The notes beneath the pieces are model-generated. The model did not search any database and was not told the origin of the DNA. It saw only the letters and a program-made list of their open reading frames with translations. From Torymus aiolomorphi (taxonomy: Eukaryota > Arthropoda > Insecta > Hymenoptera > Torymidae): 64,000 nt of DNA. Shown one piece after another: positions 1 to 10,539 of the stretch. The translations under genes were made by a program, and so were the position numbers. Within the stretch, counting starts at the first letter, position 1. Each line of letters opens with the position of its first letter. Location: NCBI GenBank assembly GCA_036365515.1, contig CM070874.1, positions 23,052,209 through 23,116,208 on the forward strand. The letters are read 5' to 3'.

Positions 1-472
1 CCTTCAAATAGTCGGACATCATCTTCCTTATGTAGAGAGGCACATTTCGCTTTCCGAGCGCCTCATGTATTTTACTCTATTTGGCTGAGTTAAATGCATT
101 TTTTACATCCAGTGTAACAATAGCGCAGTACTTCTTTGTTCCTCCTTTCCATCTGTCTCCATTTATGGCTGTTCGCGCAGTGTTAGTTACTAGACCAGCT
201 GCGTCCAGGGTAGAACGCTCCTTGCGAAAACCATAATGGTGTTCCGCCAGTCCTCCTGCGCCTTCAATAGCCTGGTCCATTCTAACGCAGAGTATGCGCT
301 CTAGGATCTTCCCCGGTGTGTCCAGCATGCAGAATGGTCTGTACGAGGCTGAGTCATCAAGCGGCTTCTTTCCTTTTGGCAGTAGCACAAAGCGCTGTGT
401 CTTCCAAATAGTGGGGAATTTTCCTTCTTCGAGACATGAGTTGTACAATATTGAAGGTATGACGCCATCCAT
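1..472 (-). pseudogene. R1-clade non-LTR retrotransposon reverse transcriptase, partial
   Basis: Read on the minus strand, this encodes the N-terminal part of a non-LTR reverse transcriptase: the segment GVIPSILYNSCLEEG, the LLPKGKKP and SYRPFCMLDTPGKILERIL stretch, then YGFRKERSTLDA and the motif A stretch TLDVKNAFNSA. This order is typical of R1/TRAS-type elements that copy their RNA onto nicked chromosomal DNA. A stop codon at about 77-79 follows the motif A segment, but the same frame continues to the window edge (SKIHEALGKRNVPLYIRKM), so one stop interrupts a longer RT that leaves the window. The catalytic YADD box would lie outside. It belongs with the endonuclease at 2652-3168 and gag at 3262-4447; about 200 residues between endonuclease and RT are missing and Penelope-like DNA sits there instead. 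Confidence 0.85.
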
Positions 473-474
473 TT

Positions 475-1433
475 TTTATGTTAAGTACTTGAAGACGATC
501 TTTGGAGGGAAAAGTGAAAAGATCTTGGGTGTTTTTTTAGCACCGTTTCGTTGGCTTAGTACGCCAACCTCATCAGGCCTTTATTCAAACACAGAAATAA
601 ATTAACATATAAAAAATTATTATCAACTATATAAAGACAATTAAACAACGACGCATGAATACAAAAATAAAAATTACCAAAAATAATAAACGTATATATC
701 ATACGTCGATCCGATGTTATTATCGACTGAAAACAACAACACAAATGCTGTATTTATACATATACACCGGACGATGTTTACATAAAGAGTTATATGGTAT
801 CAAGTTCGTTAATAATGGGAAAATACTTTGTGCTTAGCCTTTGGATATCTTCCTTTTTGTTAATACTATTTTTATTGTTTTTTATATAGATCATTTCGGA
901 AATCCGTCTTTTTTTGTAATTGCTTTCAAAATCTACGACAGATGTATTTTCCCAATCGAATTCATGTCTATTTTCCAATCGATGTGTACTGACAACAGAC
1001 TCTTTATTTTTGTTGGTTTTGTGCTCATTAATGCGCGTGTATAACGATCTTTTGGTTTCTCCTATATAAGTAGCAGAGCGATTAAGACAATCAAATTTAT
1101 ACACCACATTCGTACGATCCCATTTTTTAGTTATATCTTTACCTAACCGAATGATCGAAGACAAACTTTTATTCAATAATGGAATTGTACAAATGTTGTG
1201 AGATTTTAAAACCTTAGATAGACTATTAAAATCTTTATTAAACGGTAAAGACAATTTTGGTAACTTTTCATAGTGATTTCTGTGTGTATTAGATGTATCG
1301 CCATACTTAAGTTTTTTTAATCTGATTTCAATATGTTTTTCTATAAACCACATCGGATAATCATTATTACGTAAAATTTTCTTGATGGGTTTTTTATTGT
1401 CTACGTGAAAATTGGAATCCGAGAGTAAAAAAA
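475..1433 (-). pseudogene. Penelope-like element copy A: RT C-terminus and GIY-YIG endonuclease, 5'-truncated
   Basis: On the minus strand the open frame 1353-790, which extends upstream to about 1430 as FLLSDSNFHVDNKKPIKKIL, encodes the C-terminal thumb region of a Penelope-like RT followed by a GIY-YIG nuclease. The nuclease is visible as VVYKFDCLNRSATYIGETKRSLYTRINEHK in two pieces (VYKFDC, then YIGETKRSLYTRINEHK), then a conserved tail with HEFDW and KRRISEMIYIK. Penelope RTs pair this single-strand-nicking nuclease with an RT related to telomerase. Everything upstream of the thumb is missing. The 3' untranslated part runs to about 475-545 and contains a hammerhead-like fold. The copy is inverted relative to copy B just to its right. 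Confidence 0.85.
541..580 (-). ncRNA. Hammerhead-ribozyme-like fold in Penelope 3' end, degenerate
   Basis: The minus strand contains the conserved box CCTGATGAG, then a perfect 6-bp stem (GTTGGC with GCCAAC) closed by a small loop, then GAAAC. This is the hammerhead core of CUGAUGA, stem II and GAAA. Downstream, GGTG and CACC around an A-rich loop could form stem III, but the expected U-H cleavage dinucleotide is not present, so self-cleavage is doubtful. Hammerhead motifs are an established feature of Penelope-like elements, which supports the reading. Stem I was not convincingly found. Confidence 0.6.
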
Positions 1434-2661
1434 GTTTAAAAATTTTGTGAAATATTTCACAACTAAGTTGTTAAATTTTGAAATCTGAGATATCAATTTT
1501 CATATAAAATTTATTGAGAAAAATCTTAACGTTACAAAAGAAAATATAACACAGTTCACGTTAGACGTTTTGACTATAGAAAAGTTTTTCTTATTCACTT
1601 CTAATAAATCAAAAATTATACGTGGAAAATTTGATTCCATACATATGAAAAAGCTTGCCTCTTTAAAGTCGAACACAAAGTCGAACTCAATCTGATACGA
1701 CATTGGCGAAATGTTATGGATTACCAAAGATTCACAAGATTGATGTACCGTTACGTCCTATTGTTTCATTAAAATTAAAAAATTTAATATTAACTGATGA
1801 ATACACATTACTGTCTTTAGACGTAACGTCGTTATTTACAAACATCTCGTGCGAATTAGTATTGGATAGTTTAGATAGAAGAGCGGTTTCCATCCACAAT
1901 CGCTGTAACATCCCGCTTGATGAATTAAAAAAATGCACGACGTTCCTGTTTAATAATACATTTTTTACTTTCAATGGTCAAGCCTATCAACAAATTTATG
2001 GAACCCCGATGGGTTCACCGATCTCGCCATTATTTGCAGATATTGTAATGGATGATTTGGAGAAACATTGCTTACGAGAATTAGAACTACAGTATGACTG
2101 TACCCCTATTTTTTATTACAGATATGTTGACGACACGCTTACTTGTGTCAAAAAACAACATATTGACGCAGTAATTAAAGTGTTTAATGCTTATGACAAA
2201 AATCTAAAATTTACTTATGAACTAGAAGATAATAACAAAATTAATTTTTTAGACGTGACATTAATTAGAAGTGACAATACAATTTTAACAAATTGGTATC
2301 AAAAACCGTCATCATCGGGACGTGTAATCAATTATTTTTCAAACCATCCAGCACAGCAAAAAAAGAATATTATCTTTAACTTAGTTGATAGGGCGTTTTT
2401 ACTCTCGGTTTCCAATTTTCACGTAGACAATAAAAAACTCATCAAGAAAATTTTACGTAATAATGATTATCCGATGTGGTTTATAGAAAAACATATTGAA
2501 ATCAGATTAAAAAAACTTAAGTATGGCGATACATCTAAGACACACAGAAATCACTATGAAAAGGTACCAAAATTGTCTTTACCGTTTAATAAAGATTTTA
2601 ATAGTCTATCTAAGGTTTTAAAATCTCACAACATTTGTACAATCCCATTATTGAATAAAAG
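1166..2661. repeat. Head-to-head inverted repeat of two Penelope copies (arms 1166-1433 and 2396-2661)
   Basis: The two Penelope copies share about 265 bp in opposite orientation, from the thumb segment to the end of copy B, with few mismatches (for example T/S at one aligned residue and L/V at another). The 5' ends of both copies face each other across a non-shared spacer of about 960 bp that contains the RT core of copy B. Confidence 0.8.
1500..2661 (+). pseudogene. Penelope-like element copy B: reverse transcriptase, 3'-truncated
   Basis: The plus strand encodes a Penelope RT. A short N-terminal piece (KFDSIHMKKLASLKSNTKS, about 1600-1690) is broken by a stop or frameshift before AKCYGLPKIHK at about 1703. 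The main frame then shows PLRPIVS, LLSLDVTSLFTNI (motif A), YGTPMGSPISPLFADIVM (motif B), FYYRYVDDTL (catalytic YVDD) and INFLDVTLI. Between PLRPIVS and the motif A region roughly 40-50 residues normally present in the family seem to be deleted. The frame ends at about 2661 in the thumb, and the GIY-YIG domain that should follow is absent because the sequence switches to the R1 endonuclease. Dead copy, inverted to copy A. Confidence 0.85.
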
Positions 2662-3168
2662 ATCTACCACAGACCCGGTGTCTCCTCTTCTAAAGGTGTA
2701 AGTAGATCCCTGGTTAACTAAGACCAAATCTAAGAGCCCGAATGCTTCCAATAGTATTCGACCTCTCTGATTTGTCCTTTGACTGCCCCACTCCACAGCC
2801 CAGGCATTGAAGTCACCTGCGATCAGTATCGGTTTCCTTCCTGCAGCATCTTGCACAAACCGATCTAACAGATGTTCGAACTGCTCGATTGATGCATTGG
2901 GGGAAGCATAGCAGCTGTAAATATGTATACCTGCTACCTTAACGCGTACAAATCCTTCTTCACGGTCTATCATTTTTTCCTGAAAAGCAGTATCACCGCA
3001 TGCCCAGATCGCTGCTTTACCGGTGCTGTCCATATCCCACGATGGTTCGTCTAGATCTTTGTACTGTTCGCACACGATTGCTATATCCACCTCTGTTTCG
3101 CGGACTTACTGGTTCAGTAGGTCCTGTGCAGTCGCACAATGATTTAGATTTAACTGCGCTATTTTCAT
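2652..3168 (-). pseudogene. R1-clade non-LTR retrotransposon endonuclease domain, partial
   Basis: The minus strand encodes an apurinic/apyrimidinic-like endonuclease, the target-nicking domain at the start of ORF2 in R1-clade elements. The start near 3168 gives MKIAQLNLNHCATAQDLLNQ, then a frameshift, then VDIAIVCEQYKDL, IHIYSCYASPNASIEQFE, ILIAGDFNAWAVEWGS (metal-binding and catalytic D/N segment) and STYTFRRGDTGSVVDL. The homology stops at about 2655, exactly where Penelope copy B ends, over a few bases that both share. The neighbouring gag lies upstream in the element's own orientation, at 3262-4447. Confidence 0.85.
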
Positions 3169-3261
3169 TTTTTTCAATATCTAGTACTGCTACTGCCGCT
3201 CGGTAGACTGGGCTGCATAACTACCGGCAGCATGATCCATTTTTCCTACTGCACCTATGTC

Positions 3262-4447
3262 CTAGCTGAGTACGCAGCTCGGTTTGTTTTCACAGTCTTT
3301 TGCTTTATGCCCTTTGGTTCCACACTTGTAACAGAGGTTACTTCGATCCTGTGTTATTGTGCAATTTTTGCCGATATGTCCAAATTCTAGACATTTATAA
3401 CAGCGAAGTGGACGTGCGTTCCGCTTGATCTCTCGTATTCTGCATACTATCCAGCCTATCCTGATTTTCTGCTTTACTAGCATCTGTTGAGCCATTTTTG
3501 ATGGCATTTGAATGACAGCCATCTGCGTATCACCGTATGCCTTCCGCAATGACTTTATTATCATCTAGTTTGCTATCTTGGAACTCATTGCATACCGCCT
3601 CTACAATGTCCTCCTTGCTAGTTAGTACATCAAGGTCCTTTATTTCAAAGACTCCTACGTCTTGTAGGGTCCTTACTTTGGTACCCTCTTCTAGCTCTCC
3701 TTGTACCACTTGTTGAAATTCCGTTGCCTTCCCTTCTGCTGTGCGTTGAAGTTCCAGAAGCAGGTTTCCAGCCGCCGTCTGGCGTACCCTTTTTACGCTT
3801 TCGCCAACTACCTTCAGTTTTCGATCCGCCATCATCTTCCTCAAGATATCAGCATATGACTCACCGTCGGCAGCCCTTATAATAAGGGCATCCGGTCGGG
3901 CTGGTCTTGTCCATGGCGGTCCTTGGTTTCTGATGCCTTTTTGACTTAAGGTACCATTGTTCGCTTTGTCTTCCTCTTTATTCTTCTTCTTCATCTTCCG
4001 TGTTTCAGCCACCACCCAAGATGTCTCCCTGGCTAGGGTGGGCGGTGGGGACTGCGTCGTTGCCGCCCTTTTCGTCTTCTTCCTGATCGTCGTGTCCTGC
4101 TGCGGTGATGTTTTCCAACGCTTGTTAAGAGTCTGCTCCATCTGTCTCTGGACGAAGGAGGGAGAGGTTTGGCTCTCTCGATCCTTGCTACTTCTGATCT
4201 TCGACTGAGTACCTGCTTTGGTCTTCGTAAAGTCCTTTAGTGCTCTGCTAGTAGCCTTTGCCATAGTCTTCAACTCTGTGTGTATGTTTTTCTTATCCAA
4301 GATAAACGCCACCAGAGCTTCGACTTTCTCTTTAAGGAGCTTTAACGGCCAAGTCTCTTTATCTTGTTTCTTTCCTTGGTCTCCCATTTCGTACACTACT
4401 TCCATCTTTGGATCTTCGCTCGTCTTTTGAGCCGCAGTAGGGGCCAA
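3262..4447 (-). pseudogene. R1-clade non-LTR ORF1 (gag-like) with CCHC zinc knuckles
   Basis: Two overlapping minus-strand frames (4447-3530 and 3564-3262) form one ORF1 broken by a frameshift near 3540. The N-terminal two thirds is charged and lysine-rich (KEKVEALVAFILDKKN, TRKMKKKNKEED). The C-terminus carries two CCHC knuckles, CYKCLEFGHIGKNC and CYKCGTKGHKAKDC, which bind element RNA in the ribonucleoprotein particle. A stretch like GESYADILRKM and VLTSKEDIVEAVCNEF before the knuckles is typical of R1/TRAS/Waldo ORF1. With the frameshift it is not expected to be functional. It is placed directly before the endonuclease, in the normal ORF1-ORF2 order. Confidence 0.85.
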
Positions 4448-4542
4448 AAGTTTATCATCTCTATAGTGTAGAGTATGTGTCCCGCCTGTGTCCGACTACG
4501 CGTAGCCGCTCGAGTTCTCGTATGGCCTCGAGAGACTGCCCG

Positions 4543-4711
4543 GTCTGCTGTTTATGCATCGTACGTAACGACCCGGTCCTCGTCACCTGTGTAGTCTGTC
4601 AGTGCTATTCCCATTTCGTGTGCCTACCTGAAACCGGCCCGCTGTAGCGCTGCATCAGTTGCATCCTAAACAGGGCGGAGACCAACGACGTCATTGCTGC
4701 TGGGGGTGGCG
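4543..4711 (+). pseudogene. PHD-finger segment of CR1-type non-LTR ORF1 (5' piece)
   Basis: The plus strand reads VCCLCIVRNDPVLVTCVVC, then QCYSHFVCLPETG, then after one TAG stop RCISC. The spacing C-x2-C, C-x2-C, x4-H-x2-C, C-x2-C matches the C4HC3 pattern of a PHD finger. PHD fingers are known in ORF1 of CR1-group retrotransposons, and the rest of a CR1-type element follows on the same strand after 6178. The frame is interrupted by the TAG and then by the insertion of the long-TIR element at about 4712. The boundary with the R1 gag on the left lies at about 4450-4500. Confidence 0.65.
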
Positions 4712-6177
4712 CACAGTGGGACAAACGGGACCCTCGGCTATCAAAATTCTCCTCCGGCTGAAATCACAACTAATTCAAAATTTTTTTCGATGAAAATCTT
4801 CCTTATTGCGAATACTATGAGGTGTGGTTGCACTTTTTTGACATGGGAAAATTTATCCATACAACTACACCATGGAAAGTAAAAAAACTGAAAATTTTTG
4901 ATAGAACACTAGGTTTCGGAATTTTTTGAGATATAAAAAGTAATAAAGAAATTAATACCAATTATAGAAACGTGATCTATACATAAACGACTAACTGAAA
5001 TAATTTTTTCCGATTCCAATATTTGTTTTTGACTATGTTAAAGCTTGGATACGATAACACAGGCACACGGAGAAAAACATGTGCTTAGAAAAATGAACTC
5101 GGTAAGTTCGTTGTACGGACTTGTAATAATGAAAACAAGAGACTATCCACTGAGCCGTAATTGACTGGGCCCTTATTCTATAAGCGTGTCACTTGTGAGA
5201 TAGACGATATTCTCTTTAAAAGAGCTCTCTGATTGGTCGAGACCGCTTGTCTCAAGTGTGTCACTCGGTGAGATAGTTATGGAATAAGCCCCCAGGAGTG
5301 ACGTCAATTCAACTCAATCAATGCTTTCCATTCAGTGAGCTGAAGCAAACGTCTTATAATTTGTATGTTCCTCAAATAAAATATGTAATAGTGACTTTTT
5401 GGTTGGAAATAATTCTATTGCTTGTCTATAATTTAAAATGTTTAACATTCATACTTTTAAACACTAAAATAAAGAATTTAAATATTTGAACTTCAATGCT
5501 TTGTAATGATCGCTACAACTGAAAATATGCCTCATGAAGAGTACTGTAAATTTCATTATTATTTATTAGATGTTTGTTTTATTTTACTGATGTATTGGAT
5601 GTATTCGAGCGTAAAATAAATCACGGTTTCAGAATTAAAGATGAAAACTTAGATTTTGCGCGTAAAAAATTTCTTCGACCTTCAAATCACCTTGAACCCG
5701 ACTTGCTACAGTCAAATGGACAACAGATTCGTGATTAGCGAATCATAAAATATAAAGATATACCAGTCAGTTATCAAAAATTCAGACTTTCATATTCTCT
5801 AAACACTTGTTTATTTTTTTCGTTTGCCTGTGTTATCGTATCCAACCTTTAACATGGTCAAAAACAAATTTTGGAATCGGAAAAAATTATTTCAGTTAGT
5901 CGTTTATGTATAGATCACGTTTCTATAATTGGCATTAATTTATTTGTTACTTTTTATATCTCAAAAAATTCCGAAACCTAGTGTTCTACCAAAATTTTCA
6001 GTTTTTTTACTTTCCATGGTGTAGTTGTATGGGTAAATTTTCCCATGTCAAAAAAGTGCAACCACACCTCATGGTATTCGCAATAAGGAAGATTTTCATC
6101 GAAAAAAATTTTGAATTAGTTGTGATTTCAGCCGGAGGAGAATTTTGATAGCCGAGGATCCCGTTTGCCCCACTGTG
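4712..6177. mobile_element. Non-autonomous long-TIR DNA transposon inserted in CR1 ORF1
   Basis: The ends are inverted copies: CACAGTGGGACAAACGGGAC on the left and its near-exact reverse complement at 6158-6177. The similarity runs inward for roughly 390 bp (4712 to about 5100 against 5790 to 6177) with scattered mismatches, so the element is mostly two TIRs around a ~690-bp core. There is no credible ORF. It separates the PHD-finger part of the CR1 ORF1 from its C-terminal part. I could not define a clear target-site duplication, so I do not assign a superfamily. Confidence 0.85.
5167..5293. mobile_element. Short nested MITE-like element
   Basis: GGGCCCTTATTCTATAA at the left and TTATGGAATAAGCCCCC at the right are imperfect inverted copies (about 15 of 17 match). 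Between them, GTGTCACTTGTGAGATAG and GTGTCACTCGGTGAGATAG are related direct copies. The total is about 127 bp, inside the core of the larger TIR element. No target duplication was evident. Confidence 0.55.
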
Positions 6178-6870
6178 CGGCGTCTCTTCAGTCCGTTCAT
6201 CGTTGAGCACCAGCAGCCATCTTTGTCAACTACCAGCAAACCTGCGCAGTCGGCCACGCCTACCGCCAACCAACACTCTTCGAAGAGGCGTGCCTCTACT
6301 CCCTCTCCGTCCATCGTGCCAGTGTCAAAGGCGCACTGCTTAAGCCCTACTGCCGTTACCTCGTCTACTCCATAATCGGTCGTGCAAGAGACGAATCAGG
6401 GGAGACCGGCAGCTACTGCGAATTTTAAACTCGATGCCGACGGGAGGGTGATAGCTGCTCTCAACGATGCGCCTGCCTACATGCATTGCTTTTATGATTT
6501 ACTTAGAAGTACACACGACTCCAATGCCACTGCTCTGGTAGAGGCCGCTGCTGTCAACCAGGAGTCGCTCAATCGTCGCTCGCTCGAAGGCTCACGCGAA
6601 ATAGACGTGAGGGCTATCTCTCCGGCTGTGAAACATGAGTCTCTGCAGCTCACCGCTACTCTCCTCATCGCCCTCAAGCTCCAACAGTATGCGCCACTCG
6701 TCGTTGGCTGGCGCTTGTGGAATCCGCCAGCCCGCGCCGAACAAGCAGCGCCCGCTGCACTCACTGCAACCGTGCCAGCCACTCCCACCGATGCTCCCGT
6801 GCCAACTGTCCGACACCGCGCGTATGTCTTTATATGTCACATTTGCGTGTCTGACTGCCCGCGATGACAT
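6178..6870 (+). pseudogene. CR1-type ORF1, C-terminal part
   Basis: Immediately after the TIR element the plus strand resumes an ORF rich in S, T, P and A (SPFIVEHQQPSLSTTSKPAQ, then KRRASTPSPSIVPVSKA). It stops near 6374 and continues in an adjacent frame from 6382 with LDADGRVIAALNDAPAY and SREIDVRAISPAVKHESL. This low-complexity linker followed by a compact C-terminal region fits a CR1 ORF1. Its assignment rests mainly on position: PHD finger upstream, CR1-like endonuclease downstream, same strand. Two frame breaks make it non-functional. Confidence 0.55.
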
Positions 6871-7204
6871 TCTTCTTAAGACCCGAGGCCTGAGGAATCT
6901 CGACTGCCAGGCCATTTTTCGGGCTGGTGGCACTACCAAGATTTCCCTCAACGCGCTCTGGACTGCCCCGTCCACAAACTGCTGAAGTATGCAACCGTTC
7001 GGCATAAAGAGCTTGGCGACTTACTGCGGCTAGTGCAAAAATTTAACCCTCTTTTTGCTACTAACAAAAAATGACTCATTAATACCGGTAAATGGCGATG
7101 TCGATTTTGATGCGCTTACCAATGTGACGACATGACGCCCTCTCAACAAGCTTTAGCTAGTTTTAGGCCACATTAATGTTGACCGTCTATCCCCTTCCCA
7201 TTTT

Positions 7205-7915
7205 GCACTCCCCAAGGCTAAGGTCGCTGACATGCAATTTGATATTCTTGCCGTCATCGAGACCTTCTTACATTCGAAAATGGATAACTCTCATCTTAGT
7301 CTCGACGGTCTTAATTTTAATCGTGTATATCGGAAGGCTATGGACAGTGGCAGCGTAGGTGTGTATGTACGCGACGATTTCGCCGTCGAGATCCTTGCCG
7401 CTTCTGTACCTCTGTTCGTAAATAAGCCGGAGTACCTCATCCTTGAAGTAACCACCTTCCACGTAAAAATCCTATTCGCCGCCACCTATCGGCCACCACC
7501 CGCCGACTATCTGTACGAATTCTTATCCTCCCTTTCCACCTATCTTCCTCATTTCAGCTCCGTAATCATAACAGGTGATATAAACATAAATATGGCCACC
7601 CATTTCTACCCTGCCTCAGCCAGACTGCAATCATATATAGATCATCATTCCCTGCATCTTATATAATCTGACCCGATACATCATCAGATTTGGAGCAAAT
7701 CGCACACCTCGATCGATCTCTTCATCTTAAAAAACCCCTACCCCATATCCAATTACGTTAAATCTCCCACACCTTTCATCGCTGGCCATGATTTCATAGA
7801 GCTCACCCTCCCCTGCAGAAATTCCCCCATCTCCAAGTCCTTCCTCTCTCATAACCTCACTAAGTTTAACCCCAGTCACCTCGATGAAAACCTCCTCAAC
7901 TCACTAGCCCTACTT
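7205..7915 (+). pseudogene. CR1-type endonuclease domain
   Basis: The frame encodes an APE-like endonuclease: FDILAVIETFLHSKMDNS, YRKAMDSGSVGVYVRDDF, EYLILEVTTFHVKILFAATY, SVIITGDININM (the conserved GD-x-N box), then a stop at 7667. The same frame continues with SDPIHHQIWSKSHTSIDLF and IAGHDFIELTLP, which are the last conserved endonuclease boxes (SxxD and GHD/SDH). Use of GDxN with SIDLF and a terminal HD matches the CR1/Jockey group, distinct from the R1 nuclease on the other strand at 2.65-3.17 kb. One stop codon disables it. Confidence 0.8.
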
Positions 7916-8078
7916 CCTCCATCTCCTTCATTCCGTCTTTTCATCGTCTGATGTGTCGGGGGCCGAGCGCCGACTAACAATAGTCATCATATCTGCCTAT
8001 GATGCAAGGGCACCTCTAAGCTCGATCGTTCTCTCATTCCGCCGCAAACCCTAGGTCAGCGCCTAGATATGCTCTCTC

Positions 8079-9733
8079 ATGAAAACTCGTGATCGTGCTT
8101 ACAAAACAGCACGCGCCTCTGGGTCTCCGACGGATCAACAAAGCTTTCGAACTGCTCGAGCCATTGCATCTAATGCTCTCGACTCGGCAAAAAACTACTA
8201 CATCGCCTCGCGACTCGATGAGGCACCTAGCCTTGAGGCCAAATGGAGAGAAATCCCACATCTCCGCGTGTTTGGCTTTACCTCTCCCTTGCCTTTTCGT
8301 TATTTCGATGCGGCCACTTTAAATACTCATTTTGCGGCAACTGTCAATCTCCATCCGCCCAATCCCGAGTCCGACTACTACGCTGCTGTTGAACACCCGA
8401 TCTCTACCTCTCAAGACCACCAGTTCTGTCTTCGCCCAGTCACCGAAGCTGAGGTCCTCCGGGCCCTAAACCGCTCTTCTTCAAAAGCATCGGGTCCAGA
8501 TAGAATCTCTACCCCTATGTTGAAACTTGCTATGAAAACTGCACTCGCTTAGTTCACATCTCTGCTAAACTTCTCATTAACGAATGCCACTTTCCCCTCC
8601 TAATGAAGGAGGGCCCTTATACGGTCCCCCGCCAAAACTAAGATCCCACGCCTGCCCTCGGATACGAGACCAATTACCCTCCTGTCGGAGAGTTCAAAAG
8701 TGCTCAAGAGACTGGTTCACGACCAGCTATCTGGTTATCTTGAGGTCCACGACCTCCTGTCACCACGTCAAACAGGTTTTCGACGAGGACACTGTACCCA
8801 GACTGCTCTCCTACGTGCTTGAAGACGTCAGGCAAGACATAGATAATCACATGGTCACGATTCTCATCTTGTTTGACATTTCAAAGGCGCTCGACTTCAT
8901 TCCGCACACCTGCTTGCTAGCAAAGCTCAGGGGTTTAAATATGTCGGACCATGCCCTCAGGTGGTTTTTAGCTACCTACCTGATCGTCTTCAGGCCGTTG
9001 TAGATGAGGGTGGCTCTATTGCAGATTGGATTCGTGTGGCGTCAGGCGTACCGCAAGGCAGTGTCCTAGGCCCCCTCTTATTTGCCATCTATATAAATCA
9101 CCTATCCGCCGCATTGTCCTTCGCCCGCGTCATGATTTATCCTGAGGACACAAATCTATCTTCACTTTTTCTCCTCACACATCCATCAAGCCATCGCTCG
9201 AGCCTCCATCGATGCGCAAGCAGTCGCCGACTGGGCCAGGGAAAACGTCCTACTCTTAAATCCTCTTAAAACAAAGGTCATGATCCTCGATAGCGAGCTC
9301 TTTGTCACCAGGATCGACTTCACCTCGCTACCCAAGGTCGCAATTGACGGCCATGCGTTGCCGTACGTCCCTGAAGCATACAACTCCGGCGTTATTATCA
9401 CGCCCTTACTCGATTGAAAGCAGCACGCGAGCGAAATCACTCGCAAAGTCTACAGCACCCTCCATACCTTGCGCTTCCACCGTCGCTCCCTCTCGAGATC
9501 GCTACGAAATGCCTAGTGGAGAGCCTGATTTTCCGCAATTCGACTGTGCATGCAGAGTCTATCATCACTTTGACAAAACACGCATAGAGAAAATCCAGAT
9601 CACACTTAAGGCCTGTGTTCGGTTCGTTGTCGGCTGCCTGCCATTTCTATCACAAGTGACCACCTATCTACTCAGCTTGCGTTGGCTCTCTGCCCATAGG
9701 CGCTGCGAGTTTTTTAGAGGTACGCTTGCGTAG
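8079..9733 (+). pseudogene. CR1-type reverse transcriptase, multiply broken
   Basis: Pieces of RT occur in order on the plus strand: a pre-RT region (8079-8552) ending FCLRPVTEAEVLRALNRSS and SKASGPDRISTPMLKLAM; then VTILILFDISKALDFIPHTC (motif A, with the second aspartate position altered) at about 8850; GVPQGSVLGPLLFAIYINHL (motif B) at about 9045; and a YADD-equivalent that reads MIYPEDT near 9135, so the catalytic aspartate pair is lost. Downstream pieces (CVRFVVGCLPFLSQ) match the thumb. Frame changes occur at about 8555, 8990, 9200 and 9300. The copy is old and dead. Confidence 0.75.
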
Positions 9734-10310
9734 TCAGTAGTCACGAACGACGCGCCCGCGTACCTCACGGAGCGTTTCCGCTGACGCCAGCTCGTCGACA
9801 TTGCTGTACGCTGCTCCGAAAAGCATCCACCGCAAGCATTTGTACCGTTCACGTGGCGCATTGAGGCACATAAGCGCTCTTTTACCCTCGAGACCATGTC
9901 TCTACTAAACTCTGTTAATGTACTAAATTTTTCACCAGCAACCTCATACCTTCAGGCAGTCTCTTTTTGATACCCTGTTTGCAAGAGACATGGCTGATTG
10001 GGCGCAGCGTATGCGAGATGAGCGACCCTCGCGTAGCCTGCTCGATATCCCGCGAGCTTGGCTGTAGCGAAATTGGCCGCCACATTACCATTTGTTTTTC
10101 TTTTTCTTTTTCTGTTTTATGATACTACACCTTTTTATCACACTGCGGTTTATATATTTTTCCTATTATTTGGTTTTTCATTGTATTTTTTCATTACCTT
10201 AATATCTTCGTTATATTTTCATTTTATTTTATATGTATATTTTGCTTCATCCTAGAGGAAGCTTTGTGATAGTAAATTATTGAGTTGTTGTAAAAACATG
10301 TTATAATTGT
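9734..10310 (+). other. CR1-type element 3' tail
   Basis: After the RT remnants the sequence keeps an open, GC-moderate reading region to about 10060 (AWLS-like codons ending at a TAG near 10055), then becomes T-rich 3' untranslated sequence to about 10300. I see no other gene here. The end of the element is not sharply marked. Confidence 0.4.
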
Positions 10311-10367
10311 GTTCCGAGGTGTTAGGAATCAAAATACATGGTTTTTGAAAAATGTCCGTATGGATGT

Positions 10368-10375
10368 ATGTGTGT

Positions 10376-10419
<44 letters not shown>

Positions 10420-10420
10420 G

Positions 10421-10501
<81 letters not shown>
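10368..10501. repeat. (GT)n microsatellite
   Basis: About 134 bp of GT dinucleotides interrupted by GGGTG and two GCG variants near the start. The open frames that cross it are artefacts of the dinucleotide run. Confidence 0.98.
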
Positions 10502-10504
<3 letters not shown>

Positions 10505-10539
10505 CCAGGATCTGAGCATCTACTCGGTCGATTTTGACC

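Noticed and set aside
7176..7485. Extra ORFs overlapping the CR1 endonuclease
   Set aside because: Other frames of the endonuclease; only the 7232-7666 frame carries the GDININM and VIETFL motifs.
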